Shown here piece by piece: positions 14,985 through 22,046 of a DNA stretch of 33,557 nt. Made by a program: the position numbers and the translations under genes. The DNA comes from a virus. Numbering within the stretch: position 1 is the first letter of the stretch; every line of letters starts with the position of its first letter. The stretch lies in the IMG/VR virus record IMGVR_UViG_3300042007_000191, positions 1 through 33,557 of that record. The stretch is one strand, 5' to 3'. Below the pieces are notes generated by a model that saw nothing but the letters and a program-made list of their open reading frames with translations, was not told the origin of the DNA and made no database searches.

Positions 14985-15326
14985 CTACTCCTCGGTGCTG
15001 GTGGCGGCCTGGGTGCACCAGGGGCAGCCGGTGACGGGGCTGGTGTGGTGCTGGTCGTGGACGGGCCGGTAGTGCGTGCAGTGCTCCGGCTCGCCGCGGT
15101 CGGAGGCGGGTTCGCGGGTGATGGCGCGGGCGACGGCGAGGGCTTCGGGTGCAGCGCTGCGGTGCCCGAACTCGGCGAGGGTGTACGCCTCCTGCCGTGC
15201 CTCCCGCTCCAGCCAGTCGGCGATGAGGAAGCCGAACTCGGGGTCGATGCCGATCGTCAGGCCGGGGTGGTGGAACGGGTTGCGTAGCTGGAAAGCGGCT
15301 GCTGCGAGCTCTTCGGTCGCGGTCAT
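14985..15326 (-). CDS. Unknown early-region protein
   Basis: A 113-residue protein with a helical N-terminal half (MTATEELAAAAFQLRN, LIADWLEREARQEAYTLAEFG) and a C-terminal CTHYRPVHDQHHTSPVTGCPWC that may bind zinc. CCGGAGAG precedes the ATG. The 144 bp upstream (15327-15470) contain only GC-rich inverted repeats. Confidence 0.65.
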   Translation of the reverse strand: MTATEELAAAAFQLRNPFHHPGLTIGIDPEFGFLIADWLEREARQEAYTLAEFGHRSAAPEALAVARAITREPASDRGEPEHCTHYRPVHDQHHTSPVTGCPWCTQAATSTEE

Positions 15327-15470
15327 TGGTCTCTCCGGTGTCGTGGCGTGTGCGGCCGTCTGCGGGCTGTTCGGGTGTGGGCGGGTCGCGGGAACGGCGC
15401 GGCCCCAGTTCCGGTGGTGTGGGTGGTGTCCGGGCCGGCCGCCCCGGGCGGGACGGCCGGTGAGGGCGGG

Positions 15471-15719
15471 TTACAGGCGGCTGGGGTGTGAGGCGATGTC
15501 CGCGTCGGCCATGGCGCGCATGCACGCCGCTTCCGGGTCCTCCACGACGGCGGCGCGCGCGGTCGGGCTGGCGGGCGGGTCGATGTCGAGCGCGCGCATC
15601 ACGGCGTTGAGCACGGTGTCCGGGTCGGCGGTCTCCCAGTCGAGGCCCTCGACCGCGTGCCAGGCTCGGTCGTGCTCCAGCTCGGTCAGACGGCGGCGCG
15701 GATTGGTCTTGGCGGTCAT
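15471..15719 (-). CDS. Small acidic helical protein, unknown
   Basis: An 82-residue protein, helical, acidic in its second half. AAGGAGA precedes the ATG at 15719. Not recognised. Confidence 0.6.
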   Translation of the reverse strand: MTAKTNPRRRLTELEHDRAWHAVEGLDWETADPDTVLNAVMRALDIDPPASPTARAAVVEDPEAACMRAMADADIASHPSRL

Positions 15720-15792
15720 GTGGGTCTCCTTCGGGTTGGGTTAGGTGGTGTGGGTCGGGCTTGCCCCGTGCGGGCCCCTGTACGGCCCTGTG

Positions 15793-15807
15793 CGGCCCTT
15801 CGGGCCG
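15793..15807. terminator. Short GC hairpin
   Basis: A perfect CGGCCC-TTC-GGGCCG hairpin in a gap (15720-15846) otherwise filled with degenerate TGCGGGCC/TACGGCCC repeats. Probably an intra-operon terminator or mRNA stabiliser. Confidence 0.45.
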
Positions 15808-15846
15808 GGGTTGGTGTCTGCGGGCCTTGCGTCGCCTTACGGCCCC

Positions 15847-16128
15847 TCAGGCGGCCTCTGCGGGCTTCGGGATCGTCGGCCGGTGGATGGCGGCCTCGAC
15901 GAGGGCGACGGGCAGGGTGTCGTGGCCTCGACGCCGGGCGCCCACTGCGAGCCGAGCGAGGGCGTCGATGCGAGCGGTCCGGATCTGCGTCGTCCAGGTC
16001 CGCCGAGGCCCGTACAGGGCGTGGATGCCGGCCCGGAGCCGGGCGGCCTCGGCGGCGGACAGCGGCCCGCGCTCGGCCCGGTCGGCCAGGTTCAGCAGCT
16101 GCTCGCGGGTCGGCCGGGGCGCGGTCAC
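15847..16128 (-). CDS. Small basic early protein, unknown
   Basis: A 93-residue protein starting TAPRPTREQLLNLADRAERGPL. It has helical content with RLRAGIHALYG, and an Arg-rich middle. The GTG at 16128 overlaps the upstream stop (GTGA), which fixes the start; the longer ATG frame is antisense shadow of the methyltransferase-side DNA. Resembles small phage proteins of unknown function. Confidence 0.6.
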   Translation of the reverse strand: MTAPRPTREQLLNLADRAERGPLSAAEAARLRAGIHALYGPRRTWTTQIRTARIDALARLAVGARRRGHDTLPVALVEAAIHRPTIPKPAEAA

Positions 16129-16328
16129 GACTCGGCCTCGGCGTGCTTCGGGCAGAGGTCGCGGCCGTCCCGGGTCCACCGCCACCCTCGCTCGGCCTTC
16201 AGCAGGCGGCGCAGTTCCCGGTGGTTGGCGACCCGCACCGGCCAGTGGCCCTCGCTGTCGCACTGGCCATCGGATGAGCTTGGGTCGGTGGCATTGCAGT
16301 GGACGATCAAGTAGGCGTCAGCGGTCAT
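16125..16328 (-). CDS. Small Cys/His protein, unknown
   Basis: A 67-residue protein with YLIVHCNATDP, CDSEGHW, and a C-terminal RDLCPKHAE. Spacing of Cys and His suggests one zinc site. GGAGAC precedes the ATG at 16328. Coupled to the next gene by GTGA. Confidence 0.62.
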   Translation of the reverse strand: MTADAYLIVHCNATDPSSSDGQCDSEGHWPVRVANHRELRRLLKAERGWRWTRDGRDLCPKHAEAES

Positions 16329-16360
16329 CGGGGTCTCCGTTCGTGAGAGTCTGGTCGGGT

Positions 16361-16387
16361 ACCCCCGCCCGCTGCCTGGGCGGGGGT
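16361..16387. terminator. Terminator downstream of the methyltransferase gene
   Basis: A perfect 10-bp stem ACCCCCGCCC / GGGCGGGGGT with a 7-nt loop, 9 bp past the methyltransferase stop. Likely divides the early minus-strand run into at least two transcription units. Confidence 0.75.
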
Positions 16388-16396
16388 GCACTGCTG

Positions 16397-17362
16397 TCAG
16401 GCGGTGGTGAGCGCGTGCTGGCTGAGCGCGGCGGCGACGAGCGCGTGGGCGAGCGGGGGCGGGCACAGGTTCCCGATCTGCTGAGCTACGTCACCGCCGG
16501 CCCACTGCCAATCGGCGGGCATGCCCTGCAGGATTCCGGCCTCGCTGTGGGTAAGCCGCGGGAGTTCGCGGCCGGTCGGGTCGACGAGCCGCAGCCGGCT
16601 GATCTTCCCGGTGACGGTGAATGCGGGCTCGCGGCTGGTGCGTCGGCCGCGGTTCTTCGGGTCGCCGCCCGTCCCGTAGTTGGAGATCACCTCGAACGGC
16701 CAGCCGCCGCGGATGACGTCGCCCATCGCCACCCACGGCAGCAGAGCCGGGTCGCCTTCGTGCTGCGGGACGCCCTTGCGGTACGGGCGGTGGGTCGGGG
16801 CGGGCAGGTGGGCGTCAGCCGCGTACCGGGCGACGAGGACGGCGCGGCGGCGGGTCTGCGGGATGCCGTACTGCTCGGTGCGGAGGATGCCGGTGGCGAC
16901 GCCGTACCCGAGGCGCTCGAGGACCGTGGCGTAGGCAGTCCAGACGGGGAGGACCGCGGGGACCTGCTCGAGGACGACGGCCTCGTAGGGGCGGTCGAGG
17001 CGTTCGGCTTCGAGGATCCAGCGGAGGGGCTCGAGGACGAGGCCGGTGCGGTCGTCGGCGAACGCGGGGACCGGGTGGCCGGTGGCCATGCCGTGAACGG
17101 CGGCGACGAGGGTGGCGAGCTCGACCCTCCCGGATCCGGTGCCGGCCATGGTGAACGTCTGGCAGGGCGGCCCTCCGGCGAGGAGGCGACGGTCGGGGAA
17201 GTCGGCGGGGCCGTGCCGGCGGACGTCGGCGTGGATGGTGGGGAGGCCGTTGGCGCGGCGGGTGGCGACGGCGTTGGCGTCCCACTCGATGCCGATGCCG
17301 GGGGCTCCGGCGGTGCGGGCGCCGAGGGTCATGCCGCCGGGGCCGGCGAACAGGTCGGTCAT
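16397..17362 (-). CDS. Orphan C5-cytosine DNA methyltransferase
   Basis: A 321-residue enzyme with motif I DLFAGPGGMTLGA (residues 3-15), motif IV GGPPCQTF (catalytic C67), motif VI LEQVP (E132; usually ENV, here EQV), motif VIII QYGIPQTRRRA (about 164-174) and motif X QIGNLCPPPLAHAL near the end. The target-recognition region lies around 190-260. There is no restriction endonuclease next to it, so it is likely an orphan enzyme that protects element DNA from host restriction. The start overlaps the upstream stop by ATGA. The class is firm; the target sequence cannot be predicted. Confidence 0.9.
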   Translation of the reverse strand: MTDLFAGPGGMTLGARTAGAPGIGIEWDANAVATRRANGLPTIHADVRRHGPADFPDRRLLAGGPPCQTFTMAGTGSGRVELATLVAAVHGMATGHPVPAFADDRTGLVLEPLRWILEAERLDRPYEAVVLEQVPAVLPVWTAYATVLERLGYGVATGILRTEQYGIPQTRRRAVLVARYAADAHLPAPTHRPYRKGVPQHEGDPALLPWVAMGDVIRGGWPFEVISNYGTGGDPKNRGRRTSREPAFTVTGKISRLRLVDPTGRELPRLTHSEAGILQGMPADWQWAGGDVAQQIGNLCPPPLAHALVAAALSQHALTTA

Positions 17363-17547
17363 CGGGTGGCCTTTCGGGGTCGGGGCGGGATGGGCTGCTG
17401 CCAGTCAGTGCCGTCAAGGGCGGCGAGGAGCTGGGCCCGGTTGCGGGTCTGCTCGGCGGCGGTCCAGCGGGGACGGCGCGGGTTGTGGAGGGCGGCGGTG
17501 ATGCCGGCCTGGCAGCGGGCCTGCTGCTCGACGGTCGCGGCGGTCAC
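17359..17547 (-). CDS. Small basic ORF coupled to the methyltransferase
   Basis: A 62-residue protein, Arg/Ala-rich (EQQARCQAGITAALHNPRRPRW). It starts at a GTG overlapping the upstream stop (GTGA) and ends overlapping the methyltransferase ATG, so it is co-translated with that gene. Not recognised. Confidence 0.6.
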   Translation of the reverse strand: MTAATVEQQARCQAGITAALHNPRRPRWTAAEQTRNRAQLLAALDGTDWQQPIPPRPRKATR

Positions 17548-17858
17548 CGGTCAGCCTCGGCGGAGGGCAGCGTGTACCCGGCGCGCTTCAGGTCGGTGAC
17601 GAGGTCGCTCGCGTCGAGGCCCTGTCCGTCGTTCACGTCCTCGTACCAGTCGGCAACGATGCGGAGGATTGCGGAGGCCTCGGGGTTCTGTGCTGGCACC
17701 GGGATGAGGACGCTGGGGTCGATGGCGTTGAGCGTGGCGGCCAGGCAGTAGCGGGCGCCGAAGGCCTCGCTGCCGGGGTCGTTGCTCCAGAACATCAGGT
17801 CGTCGAGGACGGCGAGGGCTCGGCGGGCGTCTGAGATCAGGCGGTCGGTGTCGGTCAT
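17544..17858 (-). CDS. Helical acidic early protein, unknown
   Basis: A 104-residue protein, helical (DRLISDARRALAVLDDLMFW, ARYCLAATLNAI), acidic, with DLVTDLKRAGY near the end. GAAGGA precedes the ATG at 17858, which overlaps the upstream stop as ATGA. Resembles phage proteins of unknown function. Confidence 0.6.
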   Translation of the reverse strand: MTDTDRLISDARRALAVLDDLMFWSNDPGSEAFGARYCLAATLNAIDPSVLIPVPAQNPEASAILRIVADWYEDVNDGQGLDASDLVTDLKRAGYTLPSAEADR

Positions 17859-18163
17859 GCTGCGGTTCCTTCGGCTTCGGTGTAGCGGGCGTCGTGGACG
17901 GGGCTGGTGTCGGGGCGCTGTACGCCGCTGTCGTGGCAGGGGGTGCCGGGTGCGGTCTGGCAGGTGGTGCAGACGGCGACGGCGATCACCCAGGTGGCGA
18001 TGCGGCTGGGGTGGGGTTCGGTTTTGGTGATGCCGGCGGCGGGGGTGGTGCAGCGGGCGAGGGGTGCGGCGCCGCAGTGGGGGCAGCGGTAGTCGAGGGC
18101 AGGGTGCCGGCGGCCTCGGCGGAGGCCGGGCGGCATCGGGGCGGAGCGGGGGCGGTCGGCCAT
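17855..18163 (-). CDS. Tandem phage zinc-finger protein
   Basis: A 102-residue protein with two copies of the CxxC...G..C....G......H motif: CPHCGAAPLARCTTPAAG...PHPSR and CTTCQTAPGTPCHDSG...VHDAR. These are the short zinc-binding domains widespread in actinophages; they probably bind nucleic acid. A helical hydrophobic stretch between them is too short to be a confident membrane segment. Confidence 0.72.
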   Translation of the reverse strand: MADRPRSAPMPPGLRRGRRHPALDYRCPHCGAAPLARCTTPAAGITKTEPHPSRIATWVIAVAVCTTCQTAPGTPCHDSGVQRPDTSPVHDARYTEAEGTAA

Positions 18164-18175
18164 TAAGTGCTCCCG

Positions 18176-18499
18176 CTAGTTGTCGAGGTCGGCGATGAGG
18201 AGCCAGGCGGGGGCTGTGGTGTCGGTGTGGCCGAGGAGCCCGGCGGCGGCCTTGAGGGCGGCGTCCCAGGCGTCCAGCTCGGGCCTGTGGCTGAGTGTTT
18301 CGGGAGCGACGGTGAGAAAGCCCCCAGCGTCGACGCCGTGGCATTCGGTGGTCAGGTAGGTCTGCTGCTCGTCAAAGCGGCCGGCGGTGAGGTAGCTGAC
18401 ACCGTTGTTGAGGCTCTGAAGGGCGGTTTCGACGGTGTCGGTTTCGGTGTCCGGGATCCGGATGGCGTAGGCGAGGTAGGCGGAGCTGTAAAAGCGCAT
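18176..18499 (-). CDS. Unknown early protein
   Basis: A 107-residue mixed alpha/beta protein (MRFYSSAYLAYAIRIPD... ...APAWLLIADLDN). No motif seen. AAGGAGAG precedes the ATG at 18499. It is followed within 12 bp by the tandem zinc-finger gene. Confidence 0.65.
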   Translation of the reverse strand: MRFYSSAYLAYAIRIPDTETDTVETALQSLNNGVSYLTAGRFDEQQTYLTTECHGVDAGGFLTVAPETLSHRPELDAWDAALKAAAGLLGHTDTTAPAWLLIADLDN

Positions 18500-18511
18500 T
18501 GCGGCTCTCCT

Positions 18512-18817
18512 TCAGGGGGTGTGGGGCTGGCTGGGTGTGGTGCATCCGGGGCATTCGCAGTGGGTGCCGGTCTGGGTTCCGACGCGGTCGCGTTGGAGGG
18601 CAGCCATCCAGGCACCGGGCGGTTGTGCGGGGAGCGGGCTGGGCGGTCGGCTGCCGGCCGGCCAGGCGCCTGGGGCGTGGCCGGGCGGGCGCGGGGCGGG
18701 CGTCGGCTTGGCGGGGCTTTTGCGGGCTTGTCCTTCGGCCATCTGCAGGCGGAGGTAGTCGCGGAGGCTGCCCTCCTTCCGCATGGCCTTGATGTCGTCG
18801 CGGCCGATGTCGCTCAC
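18512..18817 (-). CDS. Small protein downstream of the helicase-loader-like gene
   Basis: A 101-residue protein: helical N-terminus (SDIGRDDIKAMRKEGSLRDYLRLQ), Pro-rich middle, and a CECPGC zinc half-site near the end. The GTG start overlaps the upstream stop (GTGA), so it is made with the replication proteins. Function unknown. Confidence 0.62.
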   Translation of the reverse strand: MSDIGRDDIKAMRKEGSLRDYLRLQMAEGQARKSPAKPTPAPRPPGHAPGAWPAGSRPPSPLPAQPPGAWMAALQRDRVGTQTGTHCECPGCTTPSQPHTP

Positions 18818-19563
18818 TGCGCGTCCTCGACGATCTCGGCGTCGTGGATCTCGTCGGCGTGCTCGGCGAGGTAGCGGGCCGAGATGGCGCGCCGTCGGGC
18901 TTCCTCCGCGGCCGCAGCTTCCGGGTCTGGCAGGGGCTGGCCGCCGGCAAGGAGGCGGCGCTCGGGGTGGGGGGAGCGCTCCTTGCCGAGCGGGTGCCGG
19001 TCGCCGAGGGCGGGGCGTCGACAGGGGCGACCTATGGCGGCCTCGCACTTGGGGCAGACCACACCGAGCGGGCCAGCCCGCCGGACCGTGCTGACCGCCT
19101 CCGCCTGGGGGTCGCTGTCGTCGGGGTTGGGGACGGCGCGGTTGCCCTGCCAGCCGCGGGCCTCAAGCTCCTGCATGAACTCTTTGGACGGGCCGCCCGT
19201 GAGGGCGAGCCGTCCGGCGGGGGCCGGTACGTGGCCGGAGGCGATGGCCTGAACCTGGCCGCGGTAGCGGGCGAGGTACTCGGCGGTGCTCTCACCGGCG
19301 ACCGGCTCGTACTGGAAGTTCTCCAGCCGCGCGGACCGGATCTTGGATCGAAGGGTGCGGACGTGGTGGGGCAGGATCCACAGCTTCGCGTCGGGGTCCT
19401 TCGGCGGGGTCGTGTAGTAGGCGTCGATGGCGGCTTTGGCGTCGGCGTCCAGCGGTACGTCGCGGAGGGCCGAGGACCAGGCGATCGCGGCGGCAGTGCT
19501 GGGCTTGCGGTTGTCGAAGGCGGCGCAGTAGCCGAGGAGCTTGGCGGCTTCCTTCTCGTTCAT
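18814..19563 (-). CDS. Probable helicase loader (G39P-like N-terminus) with zinc ribbon
   Basis: A 249-residue protein. The N-terminal 75 residues (EKEAAKLLGYCAAFD..., LDADAKAAIDAYYTTPPKD, HVRTLRSKIR) have the helical pattern of phage G39P-type helicase loaders. A CPKCEAAIGRPC...H..R zinc motif follows at about 172-205, and the C-terminus is a charged helix. It is co-translated (ATGA) directly after the initiator gene, like lambda O-P or SPP1 gene pairs. Homology is remote and judged by pattern; position strongly supports a replication role. Confidence 0.6.
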   Translation of the reverse strand: MNEKEAAKLLGYCAAFDNRKPSTAAAIAWSSALRDVPLDADAKAAIDAYYTTPPKDPDAKLWILPHHVRTLRSKIRSARLENFQYEPVAGESTAEYLARYRGQVQAIASGHVPAPAGRLALTGGPSKEFMQELEARGWQGNRAVPNPDDSDPQAEAVSTVRRAGPLGVVCPKCEAAIGRPCRRPALGDRHPLGKERSPHPERRLLAGGQPLPDPEAAAAEEARRRAISARYLAEHADEIHDAEIVEDAQ

Positions 19564-20498
19564 GCGGAGTCCTCGGAGTCGAAGGAGTCGGCGATGGCGG
19601 CCCAGCCGGCGACGGTGGCGTCGGTGCCGGTGAGGGTCTGGCCGGAGGGGAGTTGGACGACGTTGCCGCCGGGCCGCTGCTGCTGGCGTTGGCTGGCGCG
19701 CTTGGCGTCGTCGCGGATCCACTTCTGCCAGGCGTCGGGCCATGAGCGGCGATTGACGCCTGTGGAGCGGTAGTGGCTGACGAACTGGGCGGTCGAGTGC
19801 TCGACGTCGAGGCCGGGGTAGACGCCTTCGGCCCAGCGGCGCATGGAGTCGGTGACCGCGAATCCGGCGTCGTCGATCGGGGCGCTTGGCGCGAGCCCCT
19901 GGGGTCCGTAGGTAGAAGCACCCACCTCAGCCATAGAGGTTGTTGGTGGTTCTACTGGTGGTTGATTGGTGGTTACGGCGGCACTGAGTGCGTGACGGCC
20001 GGATTTAAAGTGCGTGACGTCACGCACTTCAAGTGCGTGACGGCCGGACTCAGAGTGCGTGACATCCGGATTCGTCACGGATTCCGCGTCCGTGACGGTC
20101 ACGTCGTTTGAGTGCGTGACACGCTTGGCGCGGGACCGACGCTTCCGCTCCGCAGCCGCCTCCCTCGAAGCCGCCTCCTCCCTCTCCAGTTCCACCCAGT
20201 CAGAGGCGTCCCGGAGCAGGTGCATCGACAGCTTGTACTTGATCCGGTCTTGGACCATGCCGTCGCGGACGATCAGCTTGGCGTCCTCCAGCCGGCGCAG
20301 CGCTCGCTGAACGGTGCGCCGGTCGTAGCCGGTGCGGTACTGGAGGCGGGTGACCGAGGGGTGCGCGTTGGTGCCGGTCTTAGATGCGTGTTCTGCGAGG
20401 GCCTGGAGCACGTGCCGCGACGTGCTGTCCGGCTTACCGGACGGCGTGCGCAGCATGGGCGCGTCGTCCATAGCCCAGTTCACGGCCTCGTTGCTCAC
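19560..20498 (-). CDS. Replication initiator-like winged-helix protein carrying the origin in its gene
   Basis: A 312-residue protein. Residues 25-105 form a winged helix (SRHVLQALAEHASKTG, RLQYRTGYDRRTVQRALRRLEDAKLI). Residues 126-171 are repetitive (DVTH..SGRHAL) because they are encoded by iteron-like DNA repeats. The C-terminal part includes ADAWQKWIRDDAK and a Gln/Arg-rich segment. An N-terminal DNA-binding domain followed by in-gene iterons is the organisation of lambda O. The start is a GTG with a weak AGAGAAG site. A transcription factor is the alternative, but the iterons and the loader next door favour replication. Confidence 0.72.
   Translation of the reverse strand: MSNEAVNWAMDDAPMLRTPSGKPDSTSRHVLQALAEHASKTGTNAHPSVTRLQYRTGYDRRTVQRALRRLEDAKLIVRDGMVQDRIKYKLSMHLLRDASDWVELEREEAASREAAAERKRRSRAKRVTHSNDVTVTDAESVTNPDVTHSESGRHALEVRDVTHFKSGRHALSAAVTTNQPPVEPPTTSMAEVGASTYGPQGLAPSAPIDDAGFAVTDSMRRWAEGVYPGLDVEHSTAQFVSHYRSTGVNRRSWPDAWQKWIRDDAKRASQRQQQRPGGNVVQLPSGQTLTGTDATVAGWAAIADSFDSEDSA
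19944..20120. repeat. Putative replication origin: decamer iterons plus AT-richer flank
   Basis: Five direct copies of AGTGCGTGAC (19987, 20009, 20032, 20054, 20111) and one inverted copy (20019-20028). The first four direct copies are 22-23 bp apart, two helical turns, so they face one side of the helix. Copies two and the inverted one form the perfect 20-bp palindrome AGTGCGTGACGTCACGCACT. Next to them, 19944-19974 holds TGGTGGTT three times (19944, 19956, 19967) in DNA with clearly lower G+C than its surroundings, a possible unwinding element. Confidence 0.68.
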
Positions 20499-20531
20499 GG
20501 CGTCTTCTCTCTGGCTGGCTGGTGCGGGTGG

Positions 20532-21335
20532 CTAGGCGGCGGTGGCGTCGGCGGCGGTTTTCTGCCGGTAGAGGGAGAGCGCCCGCTGGAGTCCGTCGCG
20601 GGTGACGCCGAGGCGTTCGGCGATCTGCTGCCGGCTGTGGCCCAGGCGCTCGAGCTCTGCGCAGTTCTCGGCGAGGGCGACGTACCGGGGTACGTCTTCG
20701 GGGAGGCACGGCCCTGCGGCCGGGTCGTCGATCGTGTCGTCGTCCCACCACGCCGGCGCCAGGAAGCCGAGCTGCGCAGCACGGTTGCGTTGCCGACGCG
20801 CGACCCAAGCAGTGACCCCGTGGTCCTCGGCCTGGCCAATGGAAGCCCAGGCGTAGAGGTCCCGGATGGCTCGGGCGAGGCGCGCCTTGACGCCAGGGTG
20901 CGTGTGCACCCGCTCGATGGAAGCAACGTTCCCGAAGCCGAGTTGGCGGTGGATTGCTGCTGCCGTCCAGCCGATCGCCGCGAGGGCCTGCACTCGCCGG
21001 GCTGTCCCGGTGCTGTCGACTACCCCCAGGTCGGGGTAGTCGTCGAGGGTGGGCCAGTAGGCCAGGAGTGCCGTCGCGCTTTCGGTCCGGATCTTTCGTG
21101 CCGGCGGGTAGGGGTCTCTGCCGTACACGAGGTGGTCGAGCGTGGCGATGGTGACGCCGGTCTTCTCGGAGAGGGTCGTGATGGCCATGCCGGTCTCGCG
21201 GATGGCCTGTACGTGCTGGCGGACCGGCTCTGCGTCGACGAAGGGCTGCCACTGGCCGTAGGCGATGAGTCGCCGGCGGCGCCTCATCCAGCGGGCGGTG
21301 GCGGCTCGCATTGCGGGGGTGGTGTCGGTGGCCAT
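20532..21335 (-). CDS. Actinophage-type helix-turn-helix protein
   Basis: A 267-residue basic protein with several helix-turn-helix-like segments: TTLSEKTGVTIATLDHLVYG (about 55-74), AAIHRQLGFGNVASIERV (about 125-142) and QQIAERLGVTRDGLQRAL (about 236-253). Proteins of this build are common in actinophage genomes as predicted regulators. It lies upstream of the initiator gene with 33 bp between them. Target unknown. ATGA overlap fixes the start. Confidence 0.75.
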   Translation of the reverse strand: MATDTTPAMRAATARWMRRRRRLIAYGQWQPFVDAEPVRQHVQAIRETGMAITTLSEKTGVTIATLDHLVYGRDPYPPARKIRTESATALLAYWPTLDDYPDLGVVDSTGTARRVQALAAIGWTAAAIHRQLGFGNVASIERVHTHPGVKARLARAIRDLYAWASIGQAEDHGVTAWVARRQRNRAAQLGFLAPAWWDDDTIDDPAAGPCLPEDVPRYVALAENCAELERLGHSRQQIAERLGVTRDGLQRALSLYRQKTAADATAA

Positions 21336-21580
21336 CAGGGTTCCTCCGTCCTGCGGATCTGGTGGGGGATGTCGTGCGCGAATCCGGCGACGATCTGTTC
21401 GAAGGCCAGCGCTTCGTCGTCGGTGAGCGGGCCCTGGGTGCGGGCGGCCTGCCGTGCGGTGCGCTGGAAGCGGCGGTGGGTGCGTCGCTTGATGTGCCGG
21501 TCGAGCGCCTTGGAGGCGAGCCAGATCAGGCCGATGGTGACGGCGAGGGTGGCGCCGATCGCGGTCTCGACGCCGTCCAT
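21335..21580 (-). CDS. Small single-pass membrane protein, coupled
   Basis: An 81-residue protein with one N-terminal hydrophobic helix (AIGATLAVTIGLIWLAS), a strongly basic stretch (RHIKRRTHRRFQRTARQAAR) and an acidic C-terminus. Both ends overlap neighbours by ATGA. Function unknown. Confidence 0.65.
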   Translation of the reverse strand: MDGVETAIGATLAVTIGLIWLASKALDRHIKRRTHRRFQRTARQAARTQGPLTDDEALAFEQIVAGFAHDIPHQIRRTEEP

Positions 21581-21978
21581 CAGGCCGCCGCCCGTCGTGC
21601 GGCCCTCGCCTTGGCCTGCTCGGCCTTGCGGGCCCGCTCGTCTCGGCGGATCTTCAGGAAGCGGCCGGGGCTGGTCGTCAGCCGGTACGTGTAGACCTTT
21701 TTGCCGCGGGCCTTCGGGTTGATGGAGCGGACCTCGCCGACCTGGACGAGCAGGTGGGGTTCCCGCATGAGCAGGCCGTGGAAGTACAGGCCGGCCTGCT
21801 GGTGCTGGTGGCCCGGGAGGACGGTTCGGATGTCGTTCATGGAGAACGGCTGACCGTCGGCGGCTATCGCGGCGACCGCCTGGTCGTAGACGGCTTCGGT
21901 CCAGTCGGAGACGTTGGAGTAGAGGGACGCGAGGTGCTCGTTGGCCTTGATCCGGGCCTGCTCGGGGGTGAGGTCCAT
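21580..21978 (-). CDS. Probable DNA-binding protein, winged-helix-like
   Basis: A 132-residue protein. The middle (DQAVAAIAADGQPFSMNDIRTVLP and GLYFHGLLMREPHLLVQVGEVRS) has the helix-helix-strand pattern of a winged helix; the tail is strongly basic (KIRRDERARKAEQAKARAARR). The ATG at 21978 is preceded by AAGGACACC. It lies downstream of the Sak4/YqaJ pair and may act in the same recombination pathway. Confidence 0.65.
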   Translation of the reverse strand: MDLTPEQARIKANEHLASLYSNVSDWTEAVYDQAVAAIAADGQPFSMNDIRTVLPGHQHQQAGLYFHGLLMREPHLLVQVGEVRSINPKARGKKVYTYRLTTSPGRFLKIRRDERARKAEQAKARAARRAAA

Positions 21979-22046
21979 GGCGGTGTCCTTCCGAATCTGC
22001 TGTCCTGGGGTGGGCCGGCCGCATTCCCGGCGGCCGGCCCGGGTTT

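Noticed and set aside
15761-17599. 612-codon plus-strand open frame
   Set aside because: Antisense to the methyltransferase, whose conserved motifs are clear on the minus strand.
19986-20120. CRISPR-like array suggested by regular repeats
   Set aside because: Repeat units are 10 bp with 12-13 bp gaps inside a coding gene, one copy inverted; no cas genes. Iterons fit better.
20112-21722. 536-codon plus-strand open frame
   Set aside because: Antisense to the initiator and helix-turn-helix genes; typical long non-stop frame of high-G+C DNA.
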